Notes: generated by a model from the sequence alone, not told the origin. Numbered from the stretch's first letter, positions 12,916-27,057 are shown. The stretch is DNA of 64,000 bases from Phylloscopus collybita (GCA_027886175.1 JAJNNQ010000075.1:55427001-55491000); one strand, 5' to 3'. Program-made: numbers and translations.

Positions 12916-15900
12916 TTTGGCTTGCTTGCTGCTTGTTTTAACTTCCCTCTATTGGACAGTGTGGTTGCCCAAAGACAAGTTTTTTCAGTCCAATTGCAGC
13001 AAGCTTCCAGTGACTCGGAAGTATGAGTATACTCTGTGGTAATGCTTAGTTTTTAGTCTTGTTCTTATTGCTTTCTGCTACAAAAGATGCTTTATGACAG
13101 ATTAAGGGAACCTTTTTCCTCTTCATGTACATTGAAGCTTTTTAGCTTCACTTTTGAAGTTGCAGCTGTTTCCTTCATCTTGGACATTTTGTCAGATGCT
13201 TTCATGCTTTTTATTAAGTCAACCTTCAAATTACCTTTCCCTTCAAAGTTTTGAAACTTTCATAGAGAAGGGAGCCCACTTTTGAAATTTGCCATAGAGG
13301 ACAAAAAGCAGGAGCAAAATCATTAAAAATATTGTCACTGAGAAGCTCAAAGGAAGCCATTATTCAAGGGCATCAAGCAAATGCTACATTTGTTTCAGAA
13401 GATGGATGATGATCAGACTTCAAAAAGGTTTTCTGAAGATGAAACCCTCTAACTCTTCAAAAGATAGGTTTTAAAATGCAAACTTCTACGGCATAAGAGG
13501 TGATCCAAAAAATAAAAACTCTCAGATTTTAAAAACATTTATTATCTGAACTGTTCCTAAATTAGTTCCTAGAGCAATTCCAATGGACATTGATTAGATG
13601 GAGTGTATCTTTCCTAGGATACATTCCAAAAATGTTTTTAACATTTTTTTAGTCCATTAACATCTCTGTGACTCTGTGGTACTGTATCATTCAGTTTTCC
13701 AAATCAAGATTGTTATGCAATGCTAATAGAAGCATAAGCATGTGTAATAACAGTTTGTTATCATCAGTGTTTCATCATCAAGTTAATTGAATTTCTACAA
13801 TAAAAATACCAAGTTATTTTTACAACATTTATTTTATGTAAAACATATGACATTATGTTTTGTTCCTTAAGTCTTCATTAACTTGATTTCTTGCAGCCAT
13901 CTTGTCTCTTTATGTATCATCACAGATGGTGCTGCAGAGCTAATTCCCCTCCACACTTTCAAAATTTTGGCAAAATGTCTGTGTATTTTGTAGTCACACT
14001 CTTCCATTTGAATCCAGGAATGCTTACAACAAGTCTGAGTAAAAAGCAAGAGAGAAAAAAGGTGAAAAACTGAAAGAACAAGTGAATGAAAGAAGGATAT
14101 GGAAGCTAAGATAACCTTCAGACCATGGTCAAAGACTACTTTACATCTGAGCTTCAGTTTTTAATGTCTCTAAAAAACTCTAGAGGTAGAATCTGGTTCT
14201 CAACAGCCCTCGCCTTCAAAAGTTTAAGGCGAGTTTAGAAGCTTAGCTCTTATGTTACCCTGTCCTGAACTTTTAAGGACTACAGTATCACTGTTAGTAT
14301 TGCTAATTCTTAAAGTCAAATTTAGTCTGAAGTATGTGATCCATACACACAACTCTAAATCTGGCACTCCAGATTTCTATTTGCTGCCAGCCTTCATAGG
14401 ATTTATGTTGCAATCCTTCCCAGAGCAATGAGGTATTCAAACAATAAAATAGAAAGCTGTAATAAAAGCAGCCATCTTGAACCAGTGTATCATTACAGCA
14501 TAAATGAAGGTGCTTGAGAGATTTTTCTGCTCCATTTTTTTTCCCAAGCAGGATGAAATTATGTTCAAGTTTTAATGAAATTATATTCCATTTTTTAAAT
14601 GAAAAGTGAAACTAATTTAATTTTAGGGAAAGCACTCAATGTCTCAGTATTGCTGATACATTTCATTTTTGTTCAATTACACATTAGCTGACCCAAATTT
14701 CATAGGAGTGACAGTTGTCCTTTTATCCCTGCATTTCGTTCTATGGGTTGGTGGACTCTCCATCCCAAGGATCAAAATTTCCTGATTAAATTTCTACAAT
14801 GTACTATTAAAATATGACATTTGGAAATAGAGAAATATGATTAAGTGGAAATATTTTGCAAAGTTTTAGGACTGTTTCAATCAGCTGTGCTTTCTGCAAT
14901 CTGAAAGGTAAATAGTTCAGCAATTACTATGATGCAAAAAAAAATGCACAACAGCAACAACAAAAGGATGCAGAGAATAATTGCTCCATTCACTGTAAAG
15001 TACACCACAAATAAAGATGAGATCCACAGAAATTCAAGTCTTAATCATGATAAATATTTTCTGCATCTAAATTAGCCTGATGTCACATACATCATTACAT
15101 GTTTTAACCATCATATTAATTATAACACTCATAGTCCTCAAGATTAATTCAGTAATTGTATATATACATTACACATATTGGTTACATACAATAGTTAAGA
15201 AATCTTTGAAATACTTTATTTGATATATTATTTCTCATTGAAAAAATTTTGAAAGGTGCCTTTCCTCCAAAAAAAACAAAAACCCAAACCAACAGCATAA
15301 TGTCAAATTATATTTTGATGTTTCCCAGATTTTCAGTTGAAGAGCTGTTTAAAACAAAGCTGAAAATAAATTTATATTTTTTGGAAGACTAAATAGACAA
15401 CTAGACTTTCTTGCCAAGTGAAGGGAATATGGGTGTATTTAGGGATTGTCTACACTTGCAGGGGCCTATGGCATCTTGTGCAAGCACCACACAAACATAA
15501 TTTTACATGTGGAAGAAAAACTAAAGCTAAACTTTCATTAAACCTGATCACATCAAAGCTAGGAAACAGTGTGGCTTTTTACTGAGTTTTGTTTTTCTGA
15601 TGAAGGAACCTATTCAGGTATCTAATGGATTCTTTGTTGCTTGAACTCTGAAATCAAGAACAGTGCATCTTCCGCATAAATTTCCTATTTCTGCAGAAAA
15701 AAAAATCAAACTTTTTAAAATTATTCAGTAAAATTATGGGTACTGTAGAAGGCAAGGGCAGAGATTTCTTCAAGCAGGGTATCTCTATCCAAAACAAAAG
15801 ACACATAATTAGCATGGGCAACTCAAGATTATTTTAATACTCAAGTATTAAAAGAGCAGGGAAAAAAAAAATATTATATTGCATTCTTCATAGCAAACAC

Positions 15901-16555
15901 TAACATATAAATGCATAAAAATAGTATATGCCTTTCCTTATCAAAGTTTAAATTAATCTTTCAGTCAAAAAATGAAATGTTGCTATTCAAATACATTTCC
16001 AGATGTATTATTGTGGCTGTATTCTTCATGCATCTCTTCTCCTTTATTGGTTGTACTTCTCCTCACACTACACTTCTCTTGTGCAGACAGGCTTCCCGGG
16101 ACCAGAGCAGTGATGCAGTATAAATGTTACCTGGGACCCTCCCTCTTCACCAGCTCACAATCATAGCACTTCCACTGCATCTTTACTTTTATCCCACATG
16201 TTTTCCTCTAAGTCCTATTGGGTTTGCTCATTTTATCTCATTTATTCCTAATACTATTTTACAACAGTGTTTGTGTTGTTCTATATGCTAGGAAGCCCTA
16301 GAGGAAAAAGAATGATATAGCTCAATTTTACTGTAATTCTTGCCCATCAAAAATAAAAGAAATCTTTGTTTAGCTATATTAGAGAGTTTTCTCAAACATC
16401 TAGCAACTGGAAATCATTCAATCATAAATAAGTTTGATTTTTCTCTATCTTTTCATTAATTACAAAAACTTTTACTAGACCGTTTTTATGTAATGGCAGG
16501 TAGCTGCAACAAGAGAATCGAGTAATTAATTGATGGCGAGTTGCTTCTGAAAAGC
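12916..16555. other. Unique AT-rich stretch, no gene seen
   Basis: No frame exceeds 70 codons and no repeat family is recognised. The segment around 14400-14780 is repeat-free, very AT-rich and contains several TTAAT/ATTA cores; it is one of the places where I would look for cross-species conservation. Confidence 0.45.
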
Positions 16556-16574
16556 AAAAAAAAAAAAAAAAAAT
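16556..16574. repeat. Poly(A) tract, 19 A
   Basis: Uninterrupted run of 19 A after an AAAGC context. Simple sequence. Confidence 0.9.
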
Positions 16575-18337
16575 TAGCCAAAAATTTCACCCATCCCTAA
16601 TGTTTCTCAGGACTAAACTTGGATAATTCTTATCTCCTAGTGTGGCCATACACCTGAGACAGGCATCCTATGGATGGCTCACTTCCCTTTTACTCATCTT
16701 CAACTAGTTTCAAAGAATGCTTTTCAAAGAAAGTTTCAACTGCTAATATTCAGGCTCATATAGTTTTATTTCTGTACTACTTGATAAAGTCCTAATTAAC
16801 AGCCCTTTCCTGGCCTTTTTGTAAGCTTCTGAAGGTCTTTTTGCTGCTTGCTGTTCTGTCAAGCCCTCCACTGTTTCACTGAATAGGGAACTCAAATTTC
16901 TGCTATACTTTGGCACACAGCACATAATGTCCTCAGTGACCTTTCATTCTCCTGACAACTACAACAGCCAACAAAATTCCCACAAGAAGCAAAGAGCAGG
17001 ATAGAAGCTATAGCTTTCTTGACATAAACACAATGAATAAGACCAGAAGAGCACAAGGTAAAATGTCGGCATTGGCTTTCCAGGAGACTTAATATTTGTA
17101 AAACCAGAAATTTTCAATTTTGCTCCAAGGAGAAGGAGGTGAGATTTTGGGTGTGTGGTGGGAAACCTCTGATGTGCATAAGACAGAGGGAGTGACACAA
17201 GCCAGCCAGGCAAAAAGCAGACCCTGAGGAGACAGAATAGTAGTTTTAAGCATGCCAGTTGTCCTCCCTTACATCCAATCCCCTGGGAAGGTCACATTCA
17301 TACCAGACATCAGGACATTTGCATTCATACGTAGGCCTAATAATAAAACCCAATAAAGGTTTCATACCTGCTTTGCATTGCAATCAAATTCTTCTAAAAA
17401 TAAAACCTACATTTATTTATTTACACATTGATTGATTTAACACTGATATATTTGTAAACACTGAAACAACATCCAAGTTGTTTCACTCTCATCCACCCTA
17501 AGGGATCTATTGACAAGAACCTGGGTTACCCTTCTTCAGGGGTGGATCATAGCAAGCAGACACCCTGCAGTATTATGTTAAAACTTGCTGAGCCTGTTGC
17601 ATGCTCTTCCCATAACATTTTGTATTTTTCTTGCCATGTGTGACACAGCAACAATGTCAAAGTCCTTCAAGGTCTAATTTTGTTGTAGCCACTGGAGCTG
17701 AGACTCAACTGTCACCACTCTCCACTGGCTCCATCCTCTCCAAGAACTTGGCAACTAGCACTCCCAGCTCTCTCAGCAGCCCACAAGCACCCCTTTGCCA
17801 GCTTGGGCAGAAAGCTCTTGAAAAGCCTGCTCAACATTGAACATCCCGGAGCAAAGCAGCGCACTCAGTTTCCACATGAGCAACTGCAGCCACTCTAAGA
17901 CAAGCTCTACGACAGGGACCTCACATTCATGGTGTTTGGCAGTGACAAATCTGTTGAGATCACAGGTGGTCTATATGTAAGGGCTTCTTGTATTAGCTCT
18001 GTTATGAATTAACTACTTCTTTGTCCACTTTTGCAGGTATAGGATGGATGTCAAGACCACTTTCTGTAGCCAATACAATTTTTTCTAAATTTGTTTTCCA
18101 TGAGCAAAAAACAAAACCTCAGAACAAATCAAACCACTATTATTACAGGCTCTGCTTTCTTTTCAACAAGAATATGTCTCAATGGAATTAGGGGATGAAG
18201 ATTCACGTGGCAGCAAAGATGCAAGGGTTTTTGATGTGCTAGATACCACAGAACTGCCTGTGAATTGTCCCACAGAAATTAAGGCTTCTCCCCTTCTGAC
18301 AACAGTCACTCATACAAGCTGTGTACCCACGTCTCAC
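16575..18337. other. Unique stretch with a slightly GC-richer segment, no gene seen
   Basis: The part at about 17640-17960 is less AT-rich than its surroundings and contains a Ser/Thr/Pro-rich 69-codon frame (17631-17840, plus). I recognise no domain and no clear splice sites around it. It might be a very old repeat or pseudogene, but I cannot name one. The plus-strand CR1 copy begins at its right edge. Confidence 0.4.
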
Positions 18338-19240
18338 TGTTGGAGTCTCCCATGCTCAATATCTTTATCAATTATCTGGAGCAGGGGATCAAGGGTACCT
18401 GCAGTAAGTTTGGAAACTGGGTAGGAGTTTTGATCTGCTTGGAGGGTAAGAAAGCTCAAAAGAGGGATCTGGACAGGCTGGACCAATGCGCTGAGGTCAA
18501 CTGCATGTGTTTCAACACAGCAAAGTGTCTGGTTCTTGGTCATAACAACCCCATGCAGTACAACAGGCTGGGGGCAGAGTAGCTGGAAAGCTACCTCGCA
18601 GAAAAGGATCTGGGGATGCTGGTTGACAGAGCTGAACATGAGCCAGCAGTGGGCCTAGGTGGCCAAGAAGGCCAGTGGCATCCTGGCTTCTTTCAGCAAT
18701 AGTGTGGCCAGAGCAGTCCCTCTGTACCCAGCACTGGTGAGGCCACACGTCAAATCCAGTGCTCTGTTTTGTGTCTGTCACTACAAGAAAGACATTGAGG
18801 TGCTGGAGCATGTCCAGAGGGCAACGAAGCTGGTGAAGGATCAGGAGCACAAGTCTAATGAGGAGAAGCTGAGAAAGCTGGGGTTGCTTAGCTTGGAGAA
18901 AAGGAAGCTCAGAGGGAACACTTTCTACAGTTACATAAAGGAGGTTGTAGTGAGGTGAGGGTTTGTCTCTTGTCCCAAATAGCATGCAATATGAGGAAAT
19001 GCCTTCAAGTTGCACTGGGGAGGTTTTAGGAAAAAATTCTACACCTAAAAGGTATTCAAACATTGGAACCAACTTCTCAGGGAAGTGATTGAACTAAAAT
19101 CCCTGGAGGCATTCAAAATGCATGTAGATGTGACATTTAGGGACATGGTTTTAGTGATAGGTTTGACAGTGCTGTATTAACAGCTGTACTTGATGATCTC
19201 AATAGGTCCTTTCCAACTTTACCAATTCTGTGATTCAATG
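18338..19240 (+). mobile_element. CR1 LINE, plus strand, about 900 bp, best preserved copy
   Basis: From left to right the element holds the ORF2 region after the reverse transcriptase active site, the ORF2 C-terminus and the 3' untranslated tail, ending in a CCTTTCCAACTTTACCA block followed by a degenerate ATTCTGTGATTCAATG octamer end. In the 18659-18958 frame I can read KKASGI, LVRPHVK, HYKKDIEVLEHVQ, ATKLVKDQEHKS and LGLLSLEKRKLRG, all characteristic of CR1 ORF2. The YADD-type catalytic region is absent because of 5' truncation. Frameshifts and a stop in the tail make it non-functional. The 186-codon minus-strand frame (18512-19072) lies antisense to it and is not a gene. Confidence 0.93.
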
Positions 19241-22200
19241 AAAAACACCTGCAGAATGTTCCTCTAGTCTCCTTCCTGCCCTCTTCCCTACAGAGGCTTC
19301 TTTTTATCACTCCCAATGCTGTCAAGCTTCTGTGGAAATAATCGTGTTTGACAGTTCTGGGGTTAAGAATAATATCTTGTCGTCTCATGTCCCAGCAGAC
19401 ACGCACTAAGCAATTTATCACAGTCCACATAGCAGGGTTATACTATCTCATATTAAATGCAAGACTTTTATCTAAAAGCGTGATCCTATGTGTGGTTAGT
19501 GAATTTGGTTTCAATTACCATGTATTTATTCACATCTTAGTTTCAGTGTTAATCCTCCACATCAGATTGCTTTGCTAAATATTGCTATAACAAATGCCAT
19601 TTTATGCTAATTAATATGAAAGATTTTAGCTATTGTTTATTTATTAATTCAAGAAAAATTCTTGTAAATAAGACAGAAACAGGGCAGGGGAGTAGAGAAG
19701 AGGAAACAAACCCAGAACTTGCATTAGACTTGTAAATTATTTCTATAGATTGTCAATTTTTGTACATGTAAATTAGTGGTTTGTAGCAGAGCTAATTATT
19801 TTCTCTTAGAATAAACAATTTATTGGAGAATAATTATAAATAAAAAATAACTAAAATAGTAAAATACACCAAAAATACCATTATTTTGTGGACTAGAAAA
19901 AGAAAAATCCCCAAAAATACAGCTTGTGGTAACAATTAGCTAAATCTTCACTGGTTTGTATAGTGTAGTGTTAGTGTAGTGACTTGGCTGCTGTTGCTGG
20001 GATATGTAAAGAAGTTAGTGATGTATTGTGTTTATTCTGTGCAGATCCCGAGGGGCTTTCCCTGTTTCTTGCTCTTAATTTCTATCATCTTATCTTTCTG
20101 TGTGCATAAATATGATATGTGTGGGTGCATACATATATACTGACACACTCCTGAACTGCAGAGTTTGTCTATATGGAGCTTACATACTTGCTTGGGACAG
20201 ATCTTTCCTGACATTTGCACCTGACTGGTGCAGCACTTTTTCTCTGCTGCTCCTCTTTAAAGACAAAAGCCAGGAGGGAATGATGAGGAATGCACAGACC
20301 TGATAGCAGAAGATTGTCTGCTTTGCCAGAACAGACTTGGAGGCAGAAGATGGTTACTCAACAGGGCGAAGAAATTCTTTCTTTCCCCTCTTTACTCCAG
20401 TTATTATTAACAGTTATTATTATATCCAGTTGTTATTAACAGTCAGATCACATACAGTGTATAGATTCCCATTAACGTTTCAGAGAAAAAGAGGACAATG
20501 AAAACAATCTTGAAGCCTGAGCATAAAACTTTATGGGATGAAAAGAGTGGTGATTTGCAGGAGAGGGATTTTCAAGGCCTTGAAAGACCAGATACACTCT
20601 CAAGAACCTTCAAATGCAGCAAAGAAATGCAGACTCAAAACAGAAATCCGAAGATCTTTATCTTCCTGCCAGTCAGGACTACATTGCAGCCATATCAGCA
20701 TAACATTTCTCTGTGTTTAGTCTAACAAAAAGACAGGACATGTCTACTTGATGAGCAAGGGAAAATGAAAAGCCCCTCTGTGTTCTGCCAAGATATGCTA
20801 CATTATCCACCTGTATAACTAGCAAATACTCTGCATTCCTACCCAGTTTTGAGGAACTTCTCCCTGAAAATAAGAAGGAATTTATTCTTCTTTGTATTCT
20901 CTGGATTGCAAATTTATTTAAATTTATTGGTTTTGCATTAAGCCTCTTGGCTGTGTTGCAGCTCCTAAACTAGCTTCTTCTAGAATGCCTGTTGTTAAGA
21001 CAGGTGGATCCTATTTACCGATGTCCTTAATTACACAAGTGTATAGCAGAGATCCTTTGTCTTACTTAAATAAATGACGAAGCAGTGTTATTACAGTCCC
21101 ACAACAAGGATTTTACTGTGGCTTCCAGATAACTGCCTTCACCAAATGAAGCTACATCACATTTATAAAAATGGAATTTTTTTAAAGAGGAATCATGTAG
21201 TAATTTTCCATTAGTAAACCTGCTTTTGAGTATGAGAATTCAACTCATAAAATTTTTGTATGTTTACCCCTAACCAGAAAATCACACTTACAAGGGGGAC
21301 TGATCACTCACCTGTATTGCTGTGGATTTTTATTCTTGTGACTCTTTTTGTCTGAGTTTCTCAGTCAGTTACATCACAGATTTTACTATGAGCCAGGAAA
21401 ACTTCAGATATGTTTACTTTAGGTATTACTTGTTTCTAAAGTGTCAATTGATTTGACTTTAGGTAGTGAAGATGTCACTCCAGTGCCTTTACCCTATTGT
21501 TTTGTATTCTATTGGCATTTTAAATTAAGAAAAAAATCTGCTCTACTCAAGTATATTTTATCACAGGGAATCTTCCAGTCAAATCCTCCAGACTAGAGCA
21601 GCACTATAGAAGAACATGAGCAGCAGTTCATGTTCTCATTTGGAAGAGGGGATTAAAAAAACTTCTATCAGAAAAGACAGAGCAATGAAGGGATCAGGAA
21701 ACTGGCTAAATGCTAAGAATACTGAAAGGTTGGCAAATCAGCGGCATCTTGCATGAAACTAGAACAAAGGGCCTGGAGAAAAACCGGTGAGATAAAGTAC
21801 GCTGGAAAGGTGTCTCCAGGCTTGCTATCAGTATTACATGGCAATTTAAGTGTGCTTTTAGTCTATGGGCCTATGGGTTAGTTCTGAATACTTGAAATGA
21901 TGAGACCACCAGGACCATCTTTTTCGCCGGTGTTCAATCTTTAAAAAAGTTTGACATTTTATCACTGTTTTTACTTGTTCTGTTTATGTTAATAATCTTA
22001 ACACCCTTCTCCTTTCATGTCCTTAACTGAGAAACTGTCCTAAGGCCTGAATCTTATATACATATAGACTCCAGAGAACAATATGCATAAATCACTGTTA
22101 TCTGTAGCTGTCCCCTACATACACTGAAATGAAGAAAATTCCTTGTTCAGCTCTATAGCCTAAGATTTATTTGAAGCCCTGAGGGGAAATTCTGCCCAAG

Positions 22201-25200
22201 TAGTGTAATTGCAATATGGCTATTTGAATCATTAGCATATATCAATATAATTGAAAATGGAGGGTTAAACGTGTTTCTAATAACAGGCTAAATGTAAAAT
22301 AGGAAGCAGAAAGCAAGGATCAGAAAATAACAAGGAGAAACAGTTGTCAACTACAGTAAGGAGAAGAGTGTAGAGAGATTCAAGTATCGAGGTCGGTAGC
22401 CGAGTTCCTGTGTAAATGATTGTGTTGCCTACAGGGGGAGGAAAATAGGTGTTTAAAAGTTTCTGTAGTTGATATTGAGGGTTTTTTAGTTCATTTGTTA
22501 TTTAATCAGGACGACCTCTGAGTTGGTCATCTATATCTGAGTATTGAACAAGGTTTTCATGTGTACATAGGTCAACAATTTTTCAATGACTGTAGATCAA
22601 AAATAACTTGAGCTGACACCTCAGTACACAATATTCAGAAACAACCACCAAACTGAATCTTCTTCTTCCATTAAACAAAGATCACTGATCTGTGTATATA
22701 TTAGTTTATTTTACCTTTAAGCATCAGAAAAATTGCTTTTACAGAACTGGTACTTACAGAATTGATCTGAGGAAATGGCAAGAAACTCAGCTGTGACATG
22801 ATTTTCAGAAATCCTGCAAACTTATAATGGATTCAACACTTTTTATGGCCAGCAACCTCTGGATAAGAAATACTGTAAAGACAAAACAGTTTTCTCTCAG
22901 ATTGATTTTTCAGGAAAAGGTTTATGCCCTGAGGACCTTGAATAATCACCAAGCAAATATTTAATTTCATTTATTTTATACCTACTGGCTTCTTAGAATT
23001 TACCAACTATTTTATACTATTTGCAACTTACACAATAGCAACCTAGTTTGGATTTTATTCTTCCTAAAAGCTTGAGCTAACTGAAAAATGTCAAAAGTAA
23101 GGAGCATATGTCTTAGACTAATTTAAAATAATAGTGACATCTTCTGTCTCAAGTCCTTCAAATTTTTCTACAAATAATTTCGGGAGCCAATTATGTCGTG
23201 GAAGATTAAATGGCTGGATTTCTGAGAATGAATTTAAGATCTCAAAGAAACAAGGTGCCTACACACCACTTTTATGATTATACATTTGGTTGAGTACCCA
23301 CACAAGCAAACCGGTTTTCATTTCTGTACCAGCTGTAGAGTATTGTATCTCTGCAGCATATCTACTTATTTTTTAAATTTTCTTACTGCAGTTAGTTCTG
23401 CACCATTTGAATTTGGCCTTTGTTAAGAATAACATTTGGGACCTTGCCAGACCTCTAAAAAAAAACAAAAACAAAAACAAAACAGAAATAGATGGTGCCT
23501 TAGTTTAGTTTAAATAAATATAATGCTTCTTCTTACAGCTTCAATACTGGGATGAATTTTTTTTTTTGTGGTTCAACCTATTACATATGTGTATCACAAA
23601 AGAGATGCATAAACAACAGTGACAATGGAAATTCCAGTGACACAATATTATTTCTAATTGTTTCTGATATAATATCAGAATTTTAAAATACTTGATGACT
23701 GTCAAAATAAGCTTAAAGGTCTGAACTCTTCTCCTTCAGAAGGAGGAGATGGTTTTATAAAAAGTAGTCTCCAAAGAGAAAGGAAAGAAGGACACCTCCA
23801 AAATTCCAACTTCTAATTCGATTTTCAATTCTTATTTAAAAAAGTGTTTCTTTTCATTATTCATTTCTGCAGACTCCTGAGACTGTTTTTCAAATTTCTG
23901 AGGAAGCAGTGCTGGAATTTAAAAAAGACTATACATCATCTAAAAATAATCAGAATCATTCGGTTTTACAATAATTCCAATAATTAAGTAATAAGCTTTG
24001 CCAATCTCAATTTAAAGGAGATTAGTTATGAATCATGTTTTTTTTCCCCTTGGTCCTATCAAAATAAGGCCCATGTTTCTTTAAATGAATCTTGCTGATA
24101 GTACATATACCTATCATGCCATTCCCTTTGAGTGCTTGGGGAAATAAAAATTCATAGCAATTGATTGCCCTGTGTAGCCATGGCTCCAGGTGCCCTTTCA
24201 AATATTCATAAAGATCTTAAAGGGGTCCCTGTGGATCCCATTTGACTGCTGTATATTTATATATCACTCCAGTCTTCAGAAAAATTGTCAAACAAAAATC
24301 ACTTTTGCAGCTAGGTATTATTGACTCTTTCTACCTTGTAGATTTTTGTGTTTTCATGCTGTGTACTGTGAGTGAAAAATGGAACATGAAGAAATGTTTA
24401 TGAACATCATAGACCAAGGGTTAAGAGTTCTTCATTAAAGCTGGGGGCTTGAAAGCTCTAACTGATCGTAAATGGATGAAATGAAAGGACATAAATGCTA
24501 AAATTGGAGTCAAATGGAGCAAAAGCTGAGATAAAAATAAAGGACAAAAATGTCACATTTGCACTCAAATTCAGACCACTAAATTCAGAGCTACATGCCT
24601 GCTGAGCATTCAAAACTTCACACTGAGATCAATGTAAAGATTGAGTACAAATGTAAAGCAATTTTTAAAAATTTAACCCTCCTTTAGAAAATATGTCCAT
24701 GGTATTAAGTGTATCAACTGGCAATATAAGGGATCTTCCTTTCCTCCCACTCTCCCTAGTAAGTTATCCATTTTCAGATTCTGAAGAAATTTGAGAACTT
24801 TTAATCCCTTCTGTAAATGCTTTGTCTTATCTGTTCTGTTCAAAAAGACGTGGAGCAAGAACTGCTCATCCAATCTCATACAAACATCCATACCAGCTTG
24901 CAGTAAGAAATTCAGGCCACACAAAAATTCAGGAGTTAGCAGACAGTTTCCATTTCCATCTTTCAAACTTAATGAGATTTTCAGCTTCCATTTGTTTCTC
25001 TGTTTTACAGAATATTCCCAAACTATGTTTAAAAAAATGTTCTGCGTGGAAACACAGAGTGCTTCCTGAACTCTTCAATCCTTATCCTGCTCTGCTGCAG
25101 CTGCAATTAACTTGAACAGGCCATCACTGTTGACACTGCTCCCATATTCTTGCTCCAGCAGAGCATGACAACAGGAGTCCAACAGAGAGCCAGAACCTGG

Positions 25201-25605
25201 TCAGGAAATGACTGTTGTCTGTCACCAGTCATTTCCATTCTGCTGCTTAGGTAATGACTGCAGTTCAGAGTCCAGGAGTTAATTAGAAAAGTAGATGCTC
25301 TGGTATCACCTATGAAGTAATAGCATAAGCTAAGTTAATGTCCATAATTCAGAACACTGGTGAAAGGCGATTATGTGTCATGACAACTGCCACAAATTTG
25401 TACCATCTAGAGCTATGAGTTGAAACATAAAATTTCAAGTACATCATCATCACTATACATTAGGATAGACACCAGAAGATTTATTCTGAGACACAGTGTT
25501 ATCCAATGGATTCTGCAGGCTTTTGCCAAGTGATTTTTCAGTCTTCAAAAATACACTGACAAATATGATTTATGAAACAGACTTCAAAAATGTCAGTAGA
25601 AGAGA
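19241..25605. other. Unique AT-rich stretch, no gene seen
   Basis: More than 6 kb with no recognisable transposon and no frame above 97 codons. Overlapping frames at 24673-25115 on both strands show no domain. Small local duplications occur (for example a CCAGTTATTATTAACAGT-like unit near 20398-20445). Several A-rich runs with C interruptions are present near 23460. Confidence 0.5.
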
Positions 25606-25716
25606 GGAAAAAAAAGGAAGGGAACGGAAGGAAAAAAGAAAAAGGAAAAAGGAAAAAGGAAAAAGGAAAAAGGAAAAAGGAAAAAGGAAAAAAGGAAAAA
25701 AGGAAAAAAGAAAAAC
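25606..25716. repeat. Purine tract with (AAAAAGG)7 heptamer array
   Basis: Nearly pure purine on the plus strand, broken by a single C at 25625. From 25639 the unit AAAAAGG repeats seven times without error, then shifts to an eight-base AAAAAAGG unit twice. The Lys/Arg-rich frame across it is a composition artefact. Homopurine mirror repeats of this kind can form triplex DNA and often vary in copy number. Confidence 0.9.
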
Positions 25717-26889
25717 TCTTCCAGTCACACTTTAATTAAAGGGCAACTAGAAAAGAAAAAACCCAAACCAATCATGTATATGCCACTAAGGTCTATGATG
25801 TTGTACAAATGGATGTAATCACACAATCAGTATGTAAAGCAATGCACTTATTTTTCCCTTAAAAAGCAGCTGTTTGCTTATGCAGTATCTTTCCCAGTTG
25901 AAATCAGGATGCAAACCAGCAGGAAGTATATGTTCACCATGGGCAGTTTTCTCTGCTCTTGGTGGATTGGTTGAATCACAGTCTCAGGCAGTTGGTTGTA
26001 TCCCACATGTTTTAAGAAACTCACAGGGAAAAAAATGAAGGAAACAAATGTTAACACTATGGGGTTAATTTAAAACCTTAAAAATAGGGAAATAAAGACA
26101 CAAGTCTCTCTCCATAGTGTATGGAAAAGAGCAGGAGGCCACCATATGGGCTGCAAAATGTTTTGAAGAATGATTTAATTAAAATAAATTAAGGTATCTC
26201 CTCTAAGCTCTATTGCTTATGTGAGTTTTGTCAGATAGTCCATATAGTGTTTGCAAAGAAATCTAAGACAAAAGGCCAACAATAAGCATGAATCATTATT
26301 TATTTATGTGTTGGGTATGCTGATATCCCCATCTGTTACCTTAGTGGGCAAAATCCATTTGCTGAAACCAGGGAAGACTTTATTTCTTGCGGTTAAGACT
26401 ATCAAATATGAATGCAGAGAAAGTGGAAAAGCTTGTCCTGAGTGTACTGGATAACATCAAGGGTTTGGAAATTCCTTTGCAAGTGGTACCTTTAGTACTG
26501 AAATTTTCAGTAAGTATTCTGGGATACATGCTACAGGAGTCAGGAGTTAGTCCTTATGGTCCAATTCACAATCCGATGTGAAGTCCAATGGAAAAATGTC
26601 TCTCCTTAGTGCAAATTTTATTGGTATTGTCCCTCTTAGTTTCAACACTCTCAATGACTCTTTGCAATGTATGCACCTATAAAATAAATATTTTCTAAAT
26701 GTGATGGAAAGGGATTTGATAAATGGAAAAAAAAAAAAAAAAGAAAATACAGAGTAATCTTCATATCTGATTTTGCCAGACAGAAGAAAACTCCAGTCGT
26801 TTGTGTTTTAGGCCATACTTCCCCATATCTTTTCTTACTTCTCAGTTTTTATTTTGCAGAAATAAAAATACTTATAATGAAACATTTTT
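25717..26889. other. Unique AT-rich stretch, one weak exon-like segment
   Basis: Mostly featureless, with A16 at 26727-26742. A 92 bp segment at about 26418-26509 is preceded by GCAG and followed by GTAAGT, and is open in the frame reading EKVEKLVLSVLDNIKG. The upstream polypyrimidine tract is poor and I recognise no protein family, so I do not call an exon. Confidence 0.35.
26727..26742. repeat. Poly(A) tract, 16 A
   Basis: Uninterrupted run of 16 A. Simple sequence. Confidence 0.85.
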
Positions 26890-27057
26890 TAGGTGGTGGG
26901 CTGATCTTTTCCGGCTCCTAGGTGCCCACCAAGTAACTCTATTACTCCTCCTTCTTTACAGGGGCAAAAATGCTATGTAAACTCATGGGTTGAGATAAGG
27001 ATAGGGAGATACCTCACCAGTTACTGTCACAGTAAAACAGTCTTGCCTTGGAGAAAA

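Noticed and set aside
18512..19072. 186-codon minus-strand frame, the longest in the window
   Set aside because: It lies antisense to the plus-strand CR1 copy and has no domain of its own.
26418..26509. Possible 92 bp exon between GCAG and GTAAGT, open frame reading EKVEKLVLSVLDNIKG
   Set aside because: Weak polypyrimidine tract, no partner exons and no protein family recognised. AG and GT pairs around an open frame of this size are common by chance.
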